A stretch of DNA of 12,815 bases from Anaerolineales bacterium (GTDB taxonomy: Bacteria > Chloroflexota > Anaerolineae > Anaerolineales > Villigracilaceae): positions 1-12,815 of the forward strand of contig JAICQC010000089.1 of assembly GCA_025938055.1 (NCBI GenBank), written 5' to 3'. This document shows positions 1 through 5,524 of this stretch, piece after piece. Both the position numbers and the translations under genes were made by a program. A model generated the notes under the pieces. That model was not told where the DNA came from. It did not search any database and saw only the letters and a list, made by a program, of their open reading frames with translations. How positions within the stretch are numbered: position 1 is the stretch's first letter; the number at the start of each line of letters is the position of its first letter.

Positions 1-132
1 GCAAGTGAAGGGGAATCCTTTGCGCGAGTACAACATGAGACAAAAGAGGGTCTTCCCAAGAACGCAATCATCATCGATGCAACGGCACCCCTCTCAAGCG
101 TCGTGGACACAATTCTTGAAAATGCCAACTGA
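1..132 (+). CDS. C-terminal fragment of an unidentified protein, possibly a P-loop kinase (5' end outside window)
   Basis: Frame 1 is open from the first base to a TGA at 130-132 and gives 43 residues. The stretch NAIIIDATAPLSSVVDTIL reads as a buried beta strand, a short loop and a C-terminal helix. That pattern resembles the last strand and helix of small P-loop kinases (AAA_33, adenylylsulfate-kinase-like), where an 'IDAT' type strand is followed by a helix with paired Val/Ile residues. This assignment is a guess from pattern only; the P-loop, if present, lies upstream of the window. An overlapping ORF in another frame (5-262) has a Cys/Arg/Phe-rich composition unlike a protein and is not favoured. 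An attC-like site follows 135 bases downstream, so this is probably the gene of the preceding integron cassette. Confidence 0.5.
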   Translation, partial: ASEGESFARVQHETKEGLPKNAIIIDATAPLSSVVDTILENAN

Positions 133-267
133 TGAATTGTGGAATAACATTAGTATCAGAGTCCGTTCTAGATTATGTGACTGCCGTGATTTTTGCGGAT
201 TTTTTAGCCGAACGATTTTTTGTAGGTTCTATCTTAGTTTCTACAAGAGGGCTTTTCCGTAAATGCT

Positions 268-327
268 GCCCAACATAGCGTGCAGCAACTGTCTTGTGTG
301 TCACCGCGTTTTCGGGCTGCGTTAGGC
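268..327 (+). repeat. attC-like integron recombination site 1
   Basis: The 60-base element starts with GCCCAAC (268-274), which fits the R'' consensus RYYYAAC, and ends with GTTAGGC (321-327), which fits R' GTTRRRY. The two ends pair with one mismatch. GCAGC (282-286) and GCTGC (316-320) form an inner pairing like the L''/L' arms. Sixty bases is the classic attC length. The expected exchange point is between G321 and T322. The site lies 3' of one gene and 5' of the next, as in a cassette array. It shares 19 identical bases with the decayed site at 2434-2480. No attC covariance-model score was available. Confidence 0.6.
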
Positions 328-364
328 GGTTTCGGCAGGTTCGAAATTTGGGTTTATTTCTATC

Positions 365-393
365 TTGGCGAAATAAAACGTATGTTCTATAAT
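365..393 (+). promoter_or_regulatory. Predicted sigma70-type promoter inside the first full cassette
   Basis: A perfect -10 hexamer TATAAT (388-393) lies 17 bases downstream of a -35-like TTGGCG (365-370). Transcription would start near 400 and give a leader of about 55 bases before the DUF1801 gene. The position, 38 bases inside the predicted cassette boundary, suggests that the cassette carries its own promoter and could also drive the cassettes downstream. The -35 matches the consensus at only four of six positions. Confidence 0.55.
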
Positions 394-455
394 CTCATAA
401 CGGTAGAAAGAAAAATAGTCGTTTTATCATTTACTACATTGAGGATGGCTGACCT

Positions 456-908
456 ATGACAGATAAAAGTAAGACCGCGCAAACCAATACTTCGATCAAA
501 GAATACATTGCTTCCCTTAATGATGAGCAAATCGCAAAAGATAGCCACATGCTGATTAAGATGATGCAGCGAATAAGTGGGCATAAACCAAAGCTGTGGA
601 ATGTGGGTACGATCGGGTTTGATACCTACCATTACAAATACGACAGCGGACGCGAAGGTGATGGCCTGATTATTGGTTTTTATCCGAGAAAAGGTAAGAT
701 TACCGTCTACCTAATGGACGGCACGGCACGCTACTCTGGATTGCTGGCTAAGCTGGGTAAGCATACTACTACTGGGTATTGTGTGTATATCAAGCGGCTT
801 AGCGATATAGAGTTGCCAATCCTTGAGCAAATCCTGCAACAGTCTTATGAGAATACAAAGTCTCAAGACGGGCATGTAAACCAAATATTATGGAAAGCTG
901 AAAAATAG
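456..908 (+). CDS. DUF1801 domain-containing protein (integron cassette gene)
   Basis: The 150-residue protein matches my recollection of the DUF1801 family (YdhG-like fold). Typical elements are an N-terminal helix, then PKLWNVGTIGFDTYHYKYDSG (about residues 45-65), GLIIGFYPRKGKITVYL (about 70-86), and a C-terminal YIKRLSDIELPILEQIL helix. No catalytic residues are established for this family, and its function is unknown; it is a small soluble cytoplasmic protein with no signal peptide or membrane segment. The start at 456 has a GAGG about 12 bases upstream; an ATG at 446 only opens a four-codon ORF. A TATAAT promoter lies at 388-393. The gene sits alone between two attC-like sites, and DUF1801 genes are often seen as single-gene cassettes. 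Base composition is more A+T-rich than the genes after 2585, consistent with lateral acquisition. Confidence 0.85.
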   Translation: MTDKSKTAQTNTSIKEYIASLNDEQIAKDSHMLIKMMQRISGHKPKLWNVGTIGFDTYHYKYDSGREGDGLIIGFYPRKGKITVYLMDGTARYSGLLAKLGKHTTTGYCVYIKRLSDIELPILEQILQQSYENTKSQDGHVNQILWKAEK

Positions 909-972
909 GCGTTTCTGTCTAGTAGATCTTCCTGGTAGAGGATTTATTAAGACATTGTTTTTTCGCAGCTTT

Positions 973-1038
973 GGTGGACTCCCGTTTCGACGGCGACTCC
1001 ACCTTCCCACCCCAAGCGGGTAACGCAAACCGTTGGGC
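973..1038 (+). repeat. attC-like site 2, 3' half with internal hairpin (5' R'' box not found)
   Basis: GTTGGGC (1032-1038) fits the R' consensus, and the preceding TAACGCAAACC resembles the TAACGCCAGCC before R' in the site at 1609-1793. Upstream is a hairpin: GGTGGA (973-978) pairs with TCCACC (998-1003), with a nested CGT-TTCG-ACG closing the top. No RYYYAAC box was found between the DUF1801 stop and this hairpin, so the left arm seems lost or diverged. The element separates the DUF1801 and ester cyclase genes, where a cassette junction is expected. Confidence 0.45.
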
Positions 1039-1102
1039 GGCTATTGGCTGGGAGACGTGCGCCGATAAAGAAGCCGTCTGCTTAAAGCATCTACCTGAAC
1101 AC

Positions 1103-1108
1103 AGGAGG
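1103..1108 (+). promoter_or_regulatory. Strong Shine-Dalgarno for the ester cyclase gene
   Basis: A perfect AGGAGG ends 5 bases before the ATG at 1114. It fixes this start and is the best ribosome binding site in the cassette region. Confidence 0.7.
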
Positions 1109-1113
1109 AACCT

Positions 1114-1560
1114 ATGGCAATAGAAAACAGTGCAGTGCTAAACGAGAAAAACAAACTTGTCTTTCAACGCTTTTACCAAGAAGTGCTCAATCAAGGAAAT
1201 TTAGACGTGATTGACGAAGTGGTTGACCCGAATGTGATTTCTCACAATCCAATGCCGGGTCAACCACCGGGCGCGGCTGGTCTCAAAGAAGCCCTGGCCG
1301 GTTTCAAGAAAGCATTCCCAGACTTAAAAAATGTGGCCGAAGACATTATCGCCGAGGCGGATAAGGTCGTTGGCAGATTTACCGTGACCGGAACGCATCA
1401 AGAGGAATTTATGGGCTATCCGCCCACTGGTAAACAATTTACCTACGAGGAGATAGTTATTGTGCGACTTAAAGCTGGAAAAATCGTCGAACACTGGGCG
1501 GTGGCCGATGTTTTGGCGATGATGGAACAGTTGGGAGCAATTGAGTACAAAAACAAATAG
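1114..1560 (+). CDS. Ester cyclase / SnoaL-like polyketide cyclase family protein (integron cassette gene)
   Basis: The 148-residue protein has the single-domain SnoaL-like (NTF2 fold) pattern: a first helix with NKLVFQRFYQEVLNQGNLDVIDEVV, then VDPNVISHNPMPGQPPGAAGLKEALAGFKKAFPDL (about residues 46-80), the strand VVGRFTVTGTHQEEFMGYPPTGKQF (about 89-113) and a final strand plus EHWAVADVLAMMEQLG. The pattern HNPMPGQPPG...FPDL...EHW..AD..MM.QLG is characteristic of proteins annotated as ester cyclase. The founding enzyme SnoaL closes the nogalamycin ring, but most bacterial single-domain homologues have unknown substrates. There are no secretory signals. The gene stands alone between attC-like sites 2 and 3, so nothing nearby indicates its substrate. 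I am confident in the fold, not in the reaction. Confidence 0.88.
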   Translation: MAIENSAVLNEKNKLVFQRFYQEVLNQGNLDVIDEVVDPNVISHNPMPGQPPGAAGLKEALAGFKKAFPDLKNVAEDIIAEADKVVGRFTVTGTHQEEFMGYPPTGKQFTYEEIVIVRLKAGKIVEHWAVADVLAMMEQLGAIEYKNK

Positions 1561-1608
1561 CTGAGTGGGGTTTATCGGTTTCGGTTATCTTGCTGGGCAT
1601 CCTCCGCC

Positions 1609-1793
1609 GCCCAACACAGCGCGTACCCGAACCCCGGCAAAGTGCGCCGGGGCTGGCGTGGTGGGTGGGACTGCCGCCCGTAGGGACGGTGTGCGCGTTT
1701 TGAGCCTTTTTCATGGCTTGAAGTTGGTTACGTCAAAGTGGCGCCCCCTCGTCCCGCCAGTACCCCGAAGGGGCATAACGCCAGCCGTTGGGC
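1609..1793 (+). repeat. attC-like integron recombination site 3 (long, multi-hairpin)
   Basis: The element is bounded by GCCCAAC (1609-1615) and GTTGGGC (1787-1793), exactly complementary R''/R' boxes. Next to them GCGCGTACCC (left) can pair imperfectly with GGGGCATAACGCC (right). Inside are a hairpin of CCCCGGC and GCCGGGG around AAAGTGC (1632-1652) and an imperfect pairing of CTGGCG...GGGAC with GTCCCGCCAG. At 185 bases it is longer than most attC sites, which run about 55-145 bases, but it lies where an attC should be, after the ester cyclase stop and before the next gene. Overlapping ORFs here are Pro/Arg-rich and look non-coding. Together with the leader that follows, it fills the 380-base gap between genes. 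Confidence 0.5.
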
Positions 1794-1865
1794 GGCTTCG
1801 CCCCTTACTAACCTCGCATCGTCAGTTCGATTGTCAAATTTTATGAAAACCAACCCGAGAGTTTT

Positions 1866-1883
1866 GCGGAAAATTAGTTCCGC
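1866..1883 (+). repeat. Short perfect inverted repeat in the leader of the SRPBCC gene
   Basis: GCGGAA (1866-1871) and TTCCGC (1878-1883) flank AATTAG. It lies 57 bases before the ATG at 1941, in a stretch with no gene and no convincing promoter. It could be an operator-like site or a leader hairpin; nothing in the sequence decides between them. Confidence 0.3.
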
Positions 1884-1940
1884 TACGCTGTAGGAAACCG
1901 TTTAGTTCAAGAAGGATCGAAAGGAGAGTTTAGAAACAAC

Positions 1941-2369
1941 ATGGACAATAAACTTATTGCAAAAGCAACAACTACGATCAACGCTTCCGCGCCTAGAGTT
2001 TGGGAAGCCCTAACAAATCCCAAACTCATAAAGCAGTATCTTTTCGGGGCTGAAGTAATTTCCGATTGGAAAGAAGGCAGTCCTATAATCTACAAAGGTA
2101 TTTATGAAGGTAAGACCTATGAAGACAAAGGCAGTGTTCTCAAAGTAGAACCCGAAAAGCTGCTACTCCTCACTCATTGGTCTCCCTTATCCGGTTCCCT
2201 CGATACCCCTGAGAACTATCATAAGGTAAGTTACGAACTTGCTGTTGAAAACGGCAGTACCCAGCTTACTATTACCCAAGACAATAACTCCACTGAAGAA
2301 GAGCAAGAACAGAACGCAAAGTTTTGGAAAATGGTGCTTGACGGCATGAAAAAGCTGCTTGAAGGCTGA
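1941..2369 (+). CDS. SRPBCC / AHSA1 family protein (integron cassette gene)
   Basis: The 142-residue protein follows the START-like SRPBCC pattern of AHSA1-type proteins. It begins with strand IAKATTTINASAPRVWEALTNPKLIKQYLFG (about residues 5-35), then a Trp-containing W-x-x-G-S turn, strand-rich YEGKTYEDKGSVLKVEPEKLLLLTHWSPL (about 54-83), YHKVSYELAVENGSTQLTITQDN, and the long C-terminal helix NAKFWKMVLDGMKKLLEG. This fold makes a deep hydrophobic ligand cavity; the AHSA1 name comes from an Hsp90 co-chaperone, but short bacterial members usually have no known ligand. AAGGAG at 1921-1926 is 14 bases from the ATG, somewhat far but the only Shine-Dalgarno seen. The gene stands alone after attC-like site 3 and is followed by a decayed attC-like site. 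It is A+T-richer than the backbone. Confidence 0.87.
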   Translation: MDNKLIAKATTTINASAPRVWEALTNPKLIKQYLFGAEVISDWKEGSPIIYKGIYEGKTYEDKGSVLKVEPEKLLLLTHWSPLSGSLDTPENYHKVSYELAVENGSTQLTITQDNNSTEEEQEQNAKFWKMVLDGMKKLLEG

Positions 2370-2433
2370 GAGCAAAGTACACACTTGTGGGTTGGCAATC
2401 ATTCAACCACATGCGCCATGTTAAATCAAAGCC

Positions 2434-2480
2434 GCCAACAAGGCGTGCAGCAACTGTCTTGGATGTCAAGGCAGTTGTTG
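2434..2480 (+). repeat. Decayed attC-like site 4 with a strong hairpin
   Basis: GCGTGCAGCAACTGTCTTG at 2443-2461 is identical to 278-296 of attC-like site 1. The match extends left as CCAACA and right as TGTCA, so the two are related copies. The R'' box is degenerate (GCCAAC), and no GTTRRRY box follows. Instead, CAACTGTCTTG (2451-2461) and CAAGGCAGTTG (2467-2477) form an 11-base-pair stem with one G-T pair and a GATGT loop. There is no clean T-run, so this is not a good intrinsic terminator. It marks the right end of the cassette array. Confidence 0.5.
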
Positions 2481-2571
2481 TGTTTTATGTAGGAAAGCAC
2501 GAGCCAGTCAGGCGATGGACGTGCAGGGGAAGATAGTGCGCGTGTGACACCAGCGTGCGGAACTTGCAGCG

Positions 2572-2577
2572 TATAAT
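2572..2577 (+). promoter_or_regulatory. -10 element TATAAT placed for leaderless transcription
   Basis: A perfect TATAAT lies 7 bases before the ATG at 2585, so transcription would begin at or next to the start codon. No Shine-Dalgarno precedes that ATG. A GTGACA (2544-2549) resembles a -35 but stands 22 bases away, too far for normal spacing. A leaderless mRNA is the simplest reading. Confidence 0.4.
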
Positions 2578-2584
2578 CCCCTTT

Positions 2585-3760
2585 ATGTCTTCGCTAAAAG
2601 AATACTTTCTCCTGGATCCCGAGGTCGTCTTTTTGAACCACGGCTCGTATGGCGCGACCCCGAAACCGGTATTCGAGGCGTACCAGAGCTGGCAGCGGCG
2701 TCTGGAGCGCCAACCGGTGCGCTTCCTGGGACGTGAGTTCAACGGGCTGATGCAGGCTGCGCGCGGTGCCCTAGGAGAGTACCTGAACGCCGACGCTGAC
2801 GACCTCGTGTACATCCCGAATGCGACTCACGGCGCCAACATCGTCGCTCGCTCCCTGGACCTGAAGACGGGGGACGAGATCCTGACTACGAACCATGAGT
2901 ATGGCGCCTGCGATTACACCTGGGAGTTCGTCTGCGAGCAGACCGGCGCGAGGTATGTCCGGCAGCCCATCCCACTGCCCGTCCACAGCGACGAGGAGAT
3001 CGCCGAGCAATTCTGGATGGGCGTGACGCCACGAACGAAAGCGATCTATCTCAGTCACATTACCTCCACCACGGCACTGCGCCTGCCGGTGGAAGCGATC
3101 TGTCGCCGTGCCCGCGAAGCAGGTATCCTTTCCATTGTTGATGCGGCGCACTCACCAGGGCAGATCCCCGTCGACCTGCAAGGCATGGGTGCAGACATCG
3201 CCGTTGGGAATTGCCATAAATGGATGATGGCGCCGAAAGGGGCAGCGTTCCTATACGTCCGCCGCGATGTTCAAAATATTATCGACCCTATGGTGGTCAG
3301 TTGGGGAATGCACCCCACGCCGGATATCGCCACCGGTTCCCGCTTTGTTGACATTCTTCAATGGACCGGCACCAAAGACCCGGCTGCCGCGCTGGCTGTG
3401 CCTGCGGCGATCCGTTTCATGGAGGAGCATGATTGGGAGCTTGTGCGCGGCACGTGCCATCATCTGCTCCGTCAAGCCATCGGGAGAATTTGCGACCTGA
3501 CCGGGCTTGCGCCGCTCTACCCATTGGATTCGGACTTCTACAGCCAGATGGGGATTGCTCCGCTACCGCCTTCCGACCTCGCCGTGCTCAAATCCCATTT
3601 GTACGATGAACACAGGGTCGAAGTGCCGCTGACCGAATGGCAAGACCGGCAGTTCATCCGCATCTCCATTCAAGGGTACAACACCCAGGCAGATGTGGAT
3701 GCGCTGGTGGAAGCGCTTCACATTCTGCTGCCGCAAGTGCGTCCGGTTGACCACGAGTAA
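2585..3760 (+). CDS. Aminotransferase class V-fold PLP enzyme, isopenicillin-N epimerase-like
   Basis: This 391-residue protein belongs to the class V aminotransferase group (fold type I PLP enzymes) usually annotated as isopenicillin-N epimerase-like. It starts with LDPEVVFLNHGSYGATPKPV. The PLP site is clear: D186 in SIVDAAHSPGQ and the Schiff-base lysine K212 in GNCHKWMMAPKG. The segment RFVDILQWTGTKDPAAALAVP and a C-terminal RISIQGYNTQADVDALVEAL complete the family pattern at normal length. True CefD epimerises the isopenicillin N side chain, but relatives include cysteine desulfurases and the ergothioneine lyase EgtE. With no beta-lactam or ergothioneine genes nearby, the substrate is unknown. 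The ATG at 2585 is preferred over a GTG at 2555, because the -10 TATAAT lies between them and neither has a Shine-Dalgarno. This is the first gene with backbone-like G+C-rich codon use. Confidence 0.88.
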   Translation: MSSLKEYFLLDPEVVFLNHGSYGATPKPVFEAYQSWQRRLERQPVRFLGREFNGLMQAARGALGEYLNADADDLVYIPNATHGANIVARSLDLKTGDEILTTNHEYGACDYTWEFVCEQTGARYVRQPIPLPVHSDEEIAEQFWMGVTPRTKAIYLSHITSTTALRLPVEAICRRAREAGILSIVDAAHSPGQIPVDLQGMGADIAVGNCHKWMMAPKGAAFLYVRRDVQNIIDPMVVSWGMHPTPDIATGSRFVDILQWTGTKDPAAALAVPAAIRFMEEHDWELVRGTCHHLLRQAIGRICDLTGLAPLYPLDSDFYSQMGIAPLPPSDLAVLKSHLYDEHRVEVPLTEWQDRQFIRISIQGYNTQADVDALVEALHILLPQVRPVDHE

Positions 3761-3839
3761 GAGTGCCCAGCGTGTAGCCATGAAGTTGCTGCCTTAACGA
3801 CGGAACAAATAGGGCCAGGGGTGCGTTCAAGGAATGGAG

Positions 3840-3869
3840 CAGGTCTTCCGGACCTGTCATTTTCTCTTT
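3840..3869 (+). terminator. Possible intrinsic terminator or leader hairpin
   Basis: CAGGTC (3840-3845) and GACCTG (3851-3856) flank TTCCG, followed by TCATTTTCTCTTT. The stem is short and the T-run is interrupted. It lies 80 bases after the aminotransferase stop and directly before the lipoprotein ribosome binding site, so it could end the first transcript or act in the leader of the second. The rest of 3761-3885 shows no gene. Confidence 0.4.
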
Positions 3870-3885
3870 AGAAACAGGAAGGACC

Positions 3886-4512
3886 ATGAGGCAAAATTTC
3901 TTTCTTCCATTCGCTGTATTCATCATCCTTGGGATGGCAGTGGCAGCCTGTTCTCCTGTAACTCCAGCCACCCAGGAACCTGCGGCAACCCCACAATCAA
4001 CTTCTCCTAATGAAGCGTACTATTCGCTGACTGTGGAGACCGGCGTCGAGCAGGTCGACCGCGTTCTGGAGGCGGTTGCGAGCGGTGACCCGCAGGCTCT
4101 GCGCGCCGTTGTCGAGTTTACGGAGGCGATCTGCACGCAAGGGGACGGACTTGGTGGTCCCCCGAAATGCCGGGAAGGGGAGGCTGAGGGGTCACCCATG
4201 GAGGTGCTGCCGTTCATTGGCTCAGAGGGCAGCTTTATTCGTAAGGATGAGATCGAGCGCTGGACCGGGATCGATGTTTCCGGCGTGTACGCTATTTACG
4301 AGGTCTCGTCCGACGTGAGCCCGGAGCAGTATTATCCTGCCGGGGAGTATGTAATCCTGTTCGTAAGTGATGAGAACCAGCCCGCGGTCGCCTTGCGCGT
4401 GGGTGAAAGCGGAATTGTGCGAGTGGATCATATCTTCGACTCCTCCGTGCAGTCCTTGAATGCCATGCTCGAGCGCGAAGCCTCGGCGGTACTCCTCCCG
4501 CCCAAATCTTGA
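3886..4512 (+). CDS. Putative secreted lipoprotein of unknown function
   Basis: The 208-residue protein has a type II signal peptide: a hydrophobic stretch at residues 5-21 and a lipobox ending VAAC with C22 as the lipidated cysteine. A Thr/Pro/Ala-rich linker of about 25 residues follows (PVTPATQEPAATPQ), then a globular part from about residue 47. The segment VDRVLEAVASGDPQALRAVVEFTEAICT looks like a helical pair, and C62-region and later Cys residues (AICTQ, PPKCRE) may form a disulfide. The C-terminal half (YPAGEYVILFVSDENQPAVALRVGESGIVRVDHIFD) is strand-rich. I do not recognise the domain. AGGAAGGA directly before the ATG supports the start. The next gene encodes another lipoprotein, but a -10-like element and 165 bases separate them. 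It would be anchored on the outer face of the cytoplasmic membrane. Confidence 0.8.
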   Translation: MRQNFFLPFAVFIILGMAVAACSPVTPATQEPAATPQSTSPNEAYYSLTVETGVEQVDRVLEAVASGDPQALRAVVEFTEAICTQGDGLGGPPKCREGEAEGSPMEVLPFIGSEGSFIRKDEIERWTGIDVSGVYAIYEVSSDVSPEQYYPAGEYVILFVSDENQPAVALRVGESGIVRVDHIFDSSVQSLNAMLEREASAVLLPPKS

Positions 4513-4598
4513 GTTTGAGGTATATTTATGGGCTGTTCGCCCGTTTCCCGTATGGCAAACGACTGACGAACGGACGGAAACAGGATTTGATGCCTGAC

Positions 4599-4604
4599 TA
4601 TAAT
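4599..4604 (+). promoter_or_regulatory. -10-like element TATAAT before the second lipoprotein gene
   Basis: A perfect TATAAT lies 74 bases before the start at 4678. No good -35 is seen at 16-18 bases; the best is GAAACA at 4577-4582 with 16-base spacing. It would give a leader of about 65 bases that begins within the hairpin-rich stretch at 4606-4654. Confidence 0.4.
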
Positions 4605-4605
4605 C

Positions 4606-4654
4606 CTTCCCGCCGGCGTGTGGGAAGAGTTTTCCCGGGTCGTTGTCGCCCGGA
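4606..4654 (+). promoter_or_regulatory. Structured leader with mutually exclusive hairpins
   Basis: CTTCCC (4606-4611) can pair with GGGAAG (4622-4627). GGGAA (4622-4626) can instead pair with TTCCC (4632-4636), and CCGGG (4635-4639) with CCCGG (4650-4654 region). The same bases serve in competing stems, as in attenuators. If transcription starts near 4611, the first stem would not form in RNA. No known riboswitch class is recognised. Confidence 0.25.
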
Positions 4655-4667
4655 TAGAACCATATAT

Positions 4668-4674
4668 GAGGTGA
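4668..4674 (+). promoter_or_regulatory. Shine-Dalgarno that selects between two adjacent ATG codons
   Basis: GAGGTGA precedes ATGATG. GAGG is 3 bases from the ATG at 4675 and 6 bases from the ATG at 4678. The normal spacing favours 4678, which removes one Met from the longer reading. Confidence 0.5.
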
Positions 4675-4677
4675 ATG

Positions 4678-5370
4678 ATGTACGTTGCTCGACGCTCGAT
4701 TATCCCATTGCTGCTCATCGGAATTCTGCTGGTTTCCTGTGGAGGGCAGCCCGCTGCTGGCGAGCCGACTCCGGATGTTGACGGTACCATCGCCGCCGGT
4801 GCAGAGACCATGGTGGCATCGATTTTTCAGACGCAGACTGCCTCAGCGCCAACGGCGACGAATACGCCATTACCGACGCTGACGCCGCTTGCCTCGTCGA
4901 CCGCCCTGGCTCTGACCGCTCCGACCTCGCTTGCCACTCAGGCGTTTTTCCCGAACGTCACCGTGATCCCTGCCATTACCGGCACTTTCTTTACTCTGAC
5001 GCCAAGTTCGTCTTCACTGGCGGTGGGATGCAACAACTTGCGGTTGATCTCAAGTTACACCGTACCAGAAGGTCCGTTCGAGCCAGGAGACGAATTCACG
5101 CAGTACTGGCAAGTGGAGAACAATGGCACCTGCGACTGGGTGTATCTATATCATCTTGTGTTTGTCAGCGGGAACCGGATGGGCGGATCGCCCGGCAGGC
5201 TGAGCAAGGTCATTGAGCCCTATAAGTGGACCACACTTTCCGTGGGACTGGATGCACCCAATTCAACGGGCACGCACACGGCTACCTGGCGCTTTAGCGA
5301 TCAGGGCGGTACTGCGTTTGGAGCAAATCTGCCTGTGTCGATCAGAGTGGAAAATTCTTCCTATCCGTAG
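4678..5370 (+). CDS. Lipoprotein with C-terminal NBR1-type (FW) Ig-like domain
   Basis: The protein has 230 residues. The signal peptide (YVARRSIIPLLLIGILLVSC) ends in a lipobox with C21 as lipidation site. A long Thr/Ala/Pro-rich stalk (about residues 25-100, e.g. TATNTPLPTLTPLASST) would extend the domain from the membrane. The C-terminal about 110 residues match the NBR1 central/four-tryptophan Ig-like pattern: VPEGPFEPGDEFTQYWQVEN, NGTCDWVYLYHLVFVSG, then YKWTTLSVGLDAPNSTGTHTATWRF and a final VSIRVEN strand. In eukaryotic NBR1 this fold binds proteins; in Chloroflexota it is common on secreted and lipid-anchored proteins, with unknown partners. Two Cys residues (GCNNL and TCDW) could form a disulfide. 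It follows another lipoprotein gene on the same strand but seems to have its own promoter and leader. Confidence 0.85.
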   Translation: MYVARRSIIPLLLIGILLVSCGGQPAAGEPTPDVDGTIAAGAETMVASIFQTQTASAPTATNTPLPTLTPLASSTALALTAPTSLATQAFFPNVTVIPAITGTFFTLTPSSSSLAVGCNNLRLISSYTVPEGPFEPGDEFTQYWQVENNGTCDWVYLYHLVFVSGNRMGGSPGRLSKVIEPYKWTTLSVGLDAPNSTGTHTATWRFSDQGGTAFGANLPVSIRVENSSYP

Positions 5371-5408
5371 GAATTGCTTTTTGAGAGTGCTTTGAAAATG
5401 GTTGTATA

Positions 5409-5515
5409 ACCACAGATGAACATGGATAAAATGGATTTGAGTGGCTCTCAAGCTGCGTTCATCCGCGTTTACACTTGCACCGCACTGCGCTCGGTGCAGT
5501 GCAGGTGTCTGTGGT
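5409..5515 (+). repeat. Short element with terminal inverted repeats, MITE/REP-like
   Basis: ACCACAGA (5409-5416) and TCTGTGGT (5508-5515) are perfect 8-base terminal inverted repeats of a 107-base element. A second inverted pair lies inside: GATGAAC (5415-5421) and GTTCATC (5457-5463). The right part holds a hairpin in which CACTTGCACCG pairs with CGGTGCAGTG with one bulged base. I recall similar ACCACAGATGAACA-type sequences scattered in environmental bacterial genomes, but cannot search for copies here. No transposase is present and no flanking target duplication is evident. It fills most of the 170-base gap between the convergent lipoprotein and acyltransferase genes. Confidence 0.5.
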
Positions 5516-5524
5516 GAGTGACGG

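Noticed and set aside
220..246. TTGTAG ... CTACAA inverted repeat after the left-edge fragment
   Set aside because: Six base pairs around a 15-base loop in A+T-rich DNA is weak and could arise by chance.
5..262. 85-residue ORF beginning MKGNPLREYNM
   Set aside because: It runs across the stop of the more protein-like frame-1 fragment, has a Cys/Arg/Phe-rich tail and no Shine-Dalgarno. I treat it as chance.
1609..1793. CRISPR or tandem repeat array
   Set aside because: The repeated motifs are inverted pairs and boundary boxes, not evenly spaced direct repeats with spacers.
1469..1846. Overlapping ORFs on both strands (81 and 93 residues) across the attC-like site
   Set aside because: They are Pro/Arg/Gly-rich translations of a hairpin-rich non-coding element, with no recognisable domain or ribosome binding site.
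456..2369. Antiphage defence island formed by the small cassette genes
   Set aside because: DUF1801, SnoaL-like and AHSA1 proteins have no established defence role, and no nuclease, ATPase or toxin-antitoxin pair is visible.
2451..2480. Intrinsic terminator after the SRPBCC gene
   Set aside because: The stem is strong, but only scattered Ts follow (TTGTGTTTT), and its left arm is shared with an attC-like site, which explains it better.
2555..2584. GTG start giving a 10-codon longer aminotransferase
   Set aside because: It has no Shine-Dalgarno, the extra residues do not look like family sequence, and the TATAAT falls inside it.
2771..3151. 126-residue - strand ORF opposite the aminotransferase
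   Set aside because: The opposite strand encodes a full PLP enzyme with conserved motifs; the antisense ORF has no domain and reflects G+C-rich codon use.
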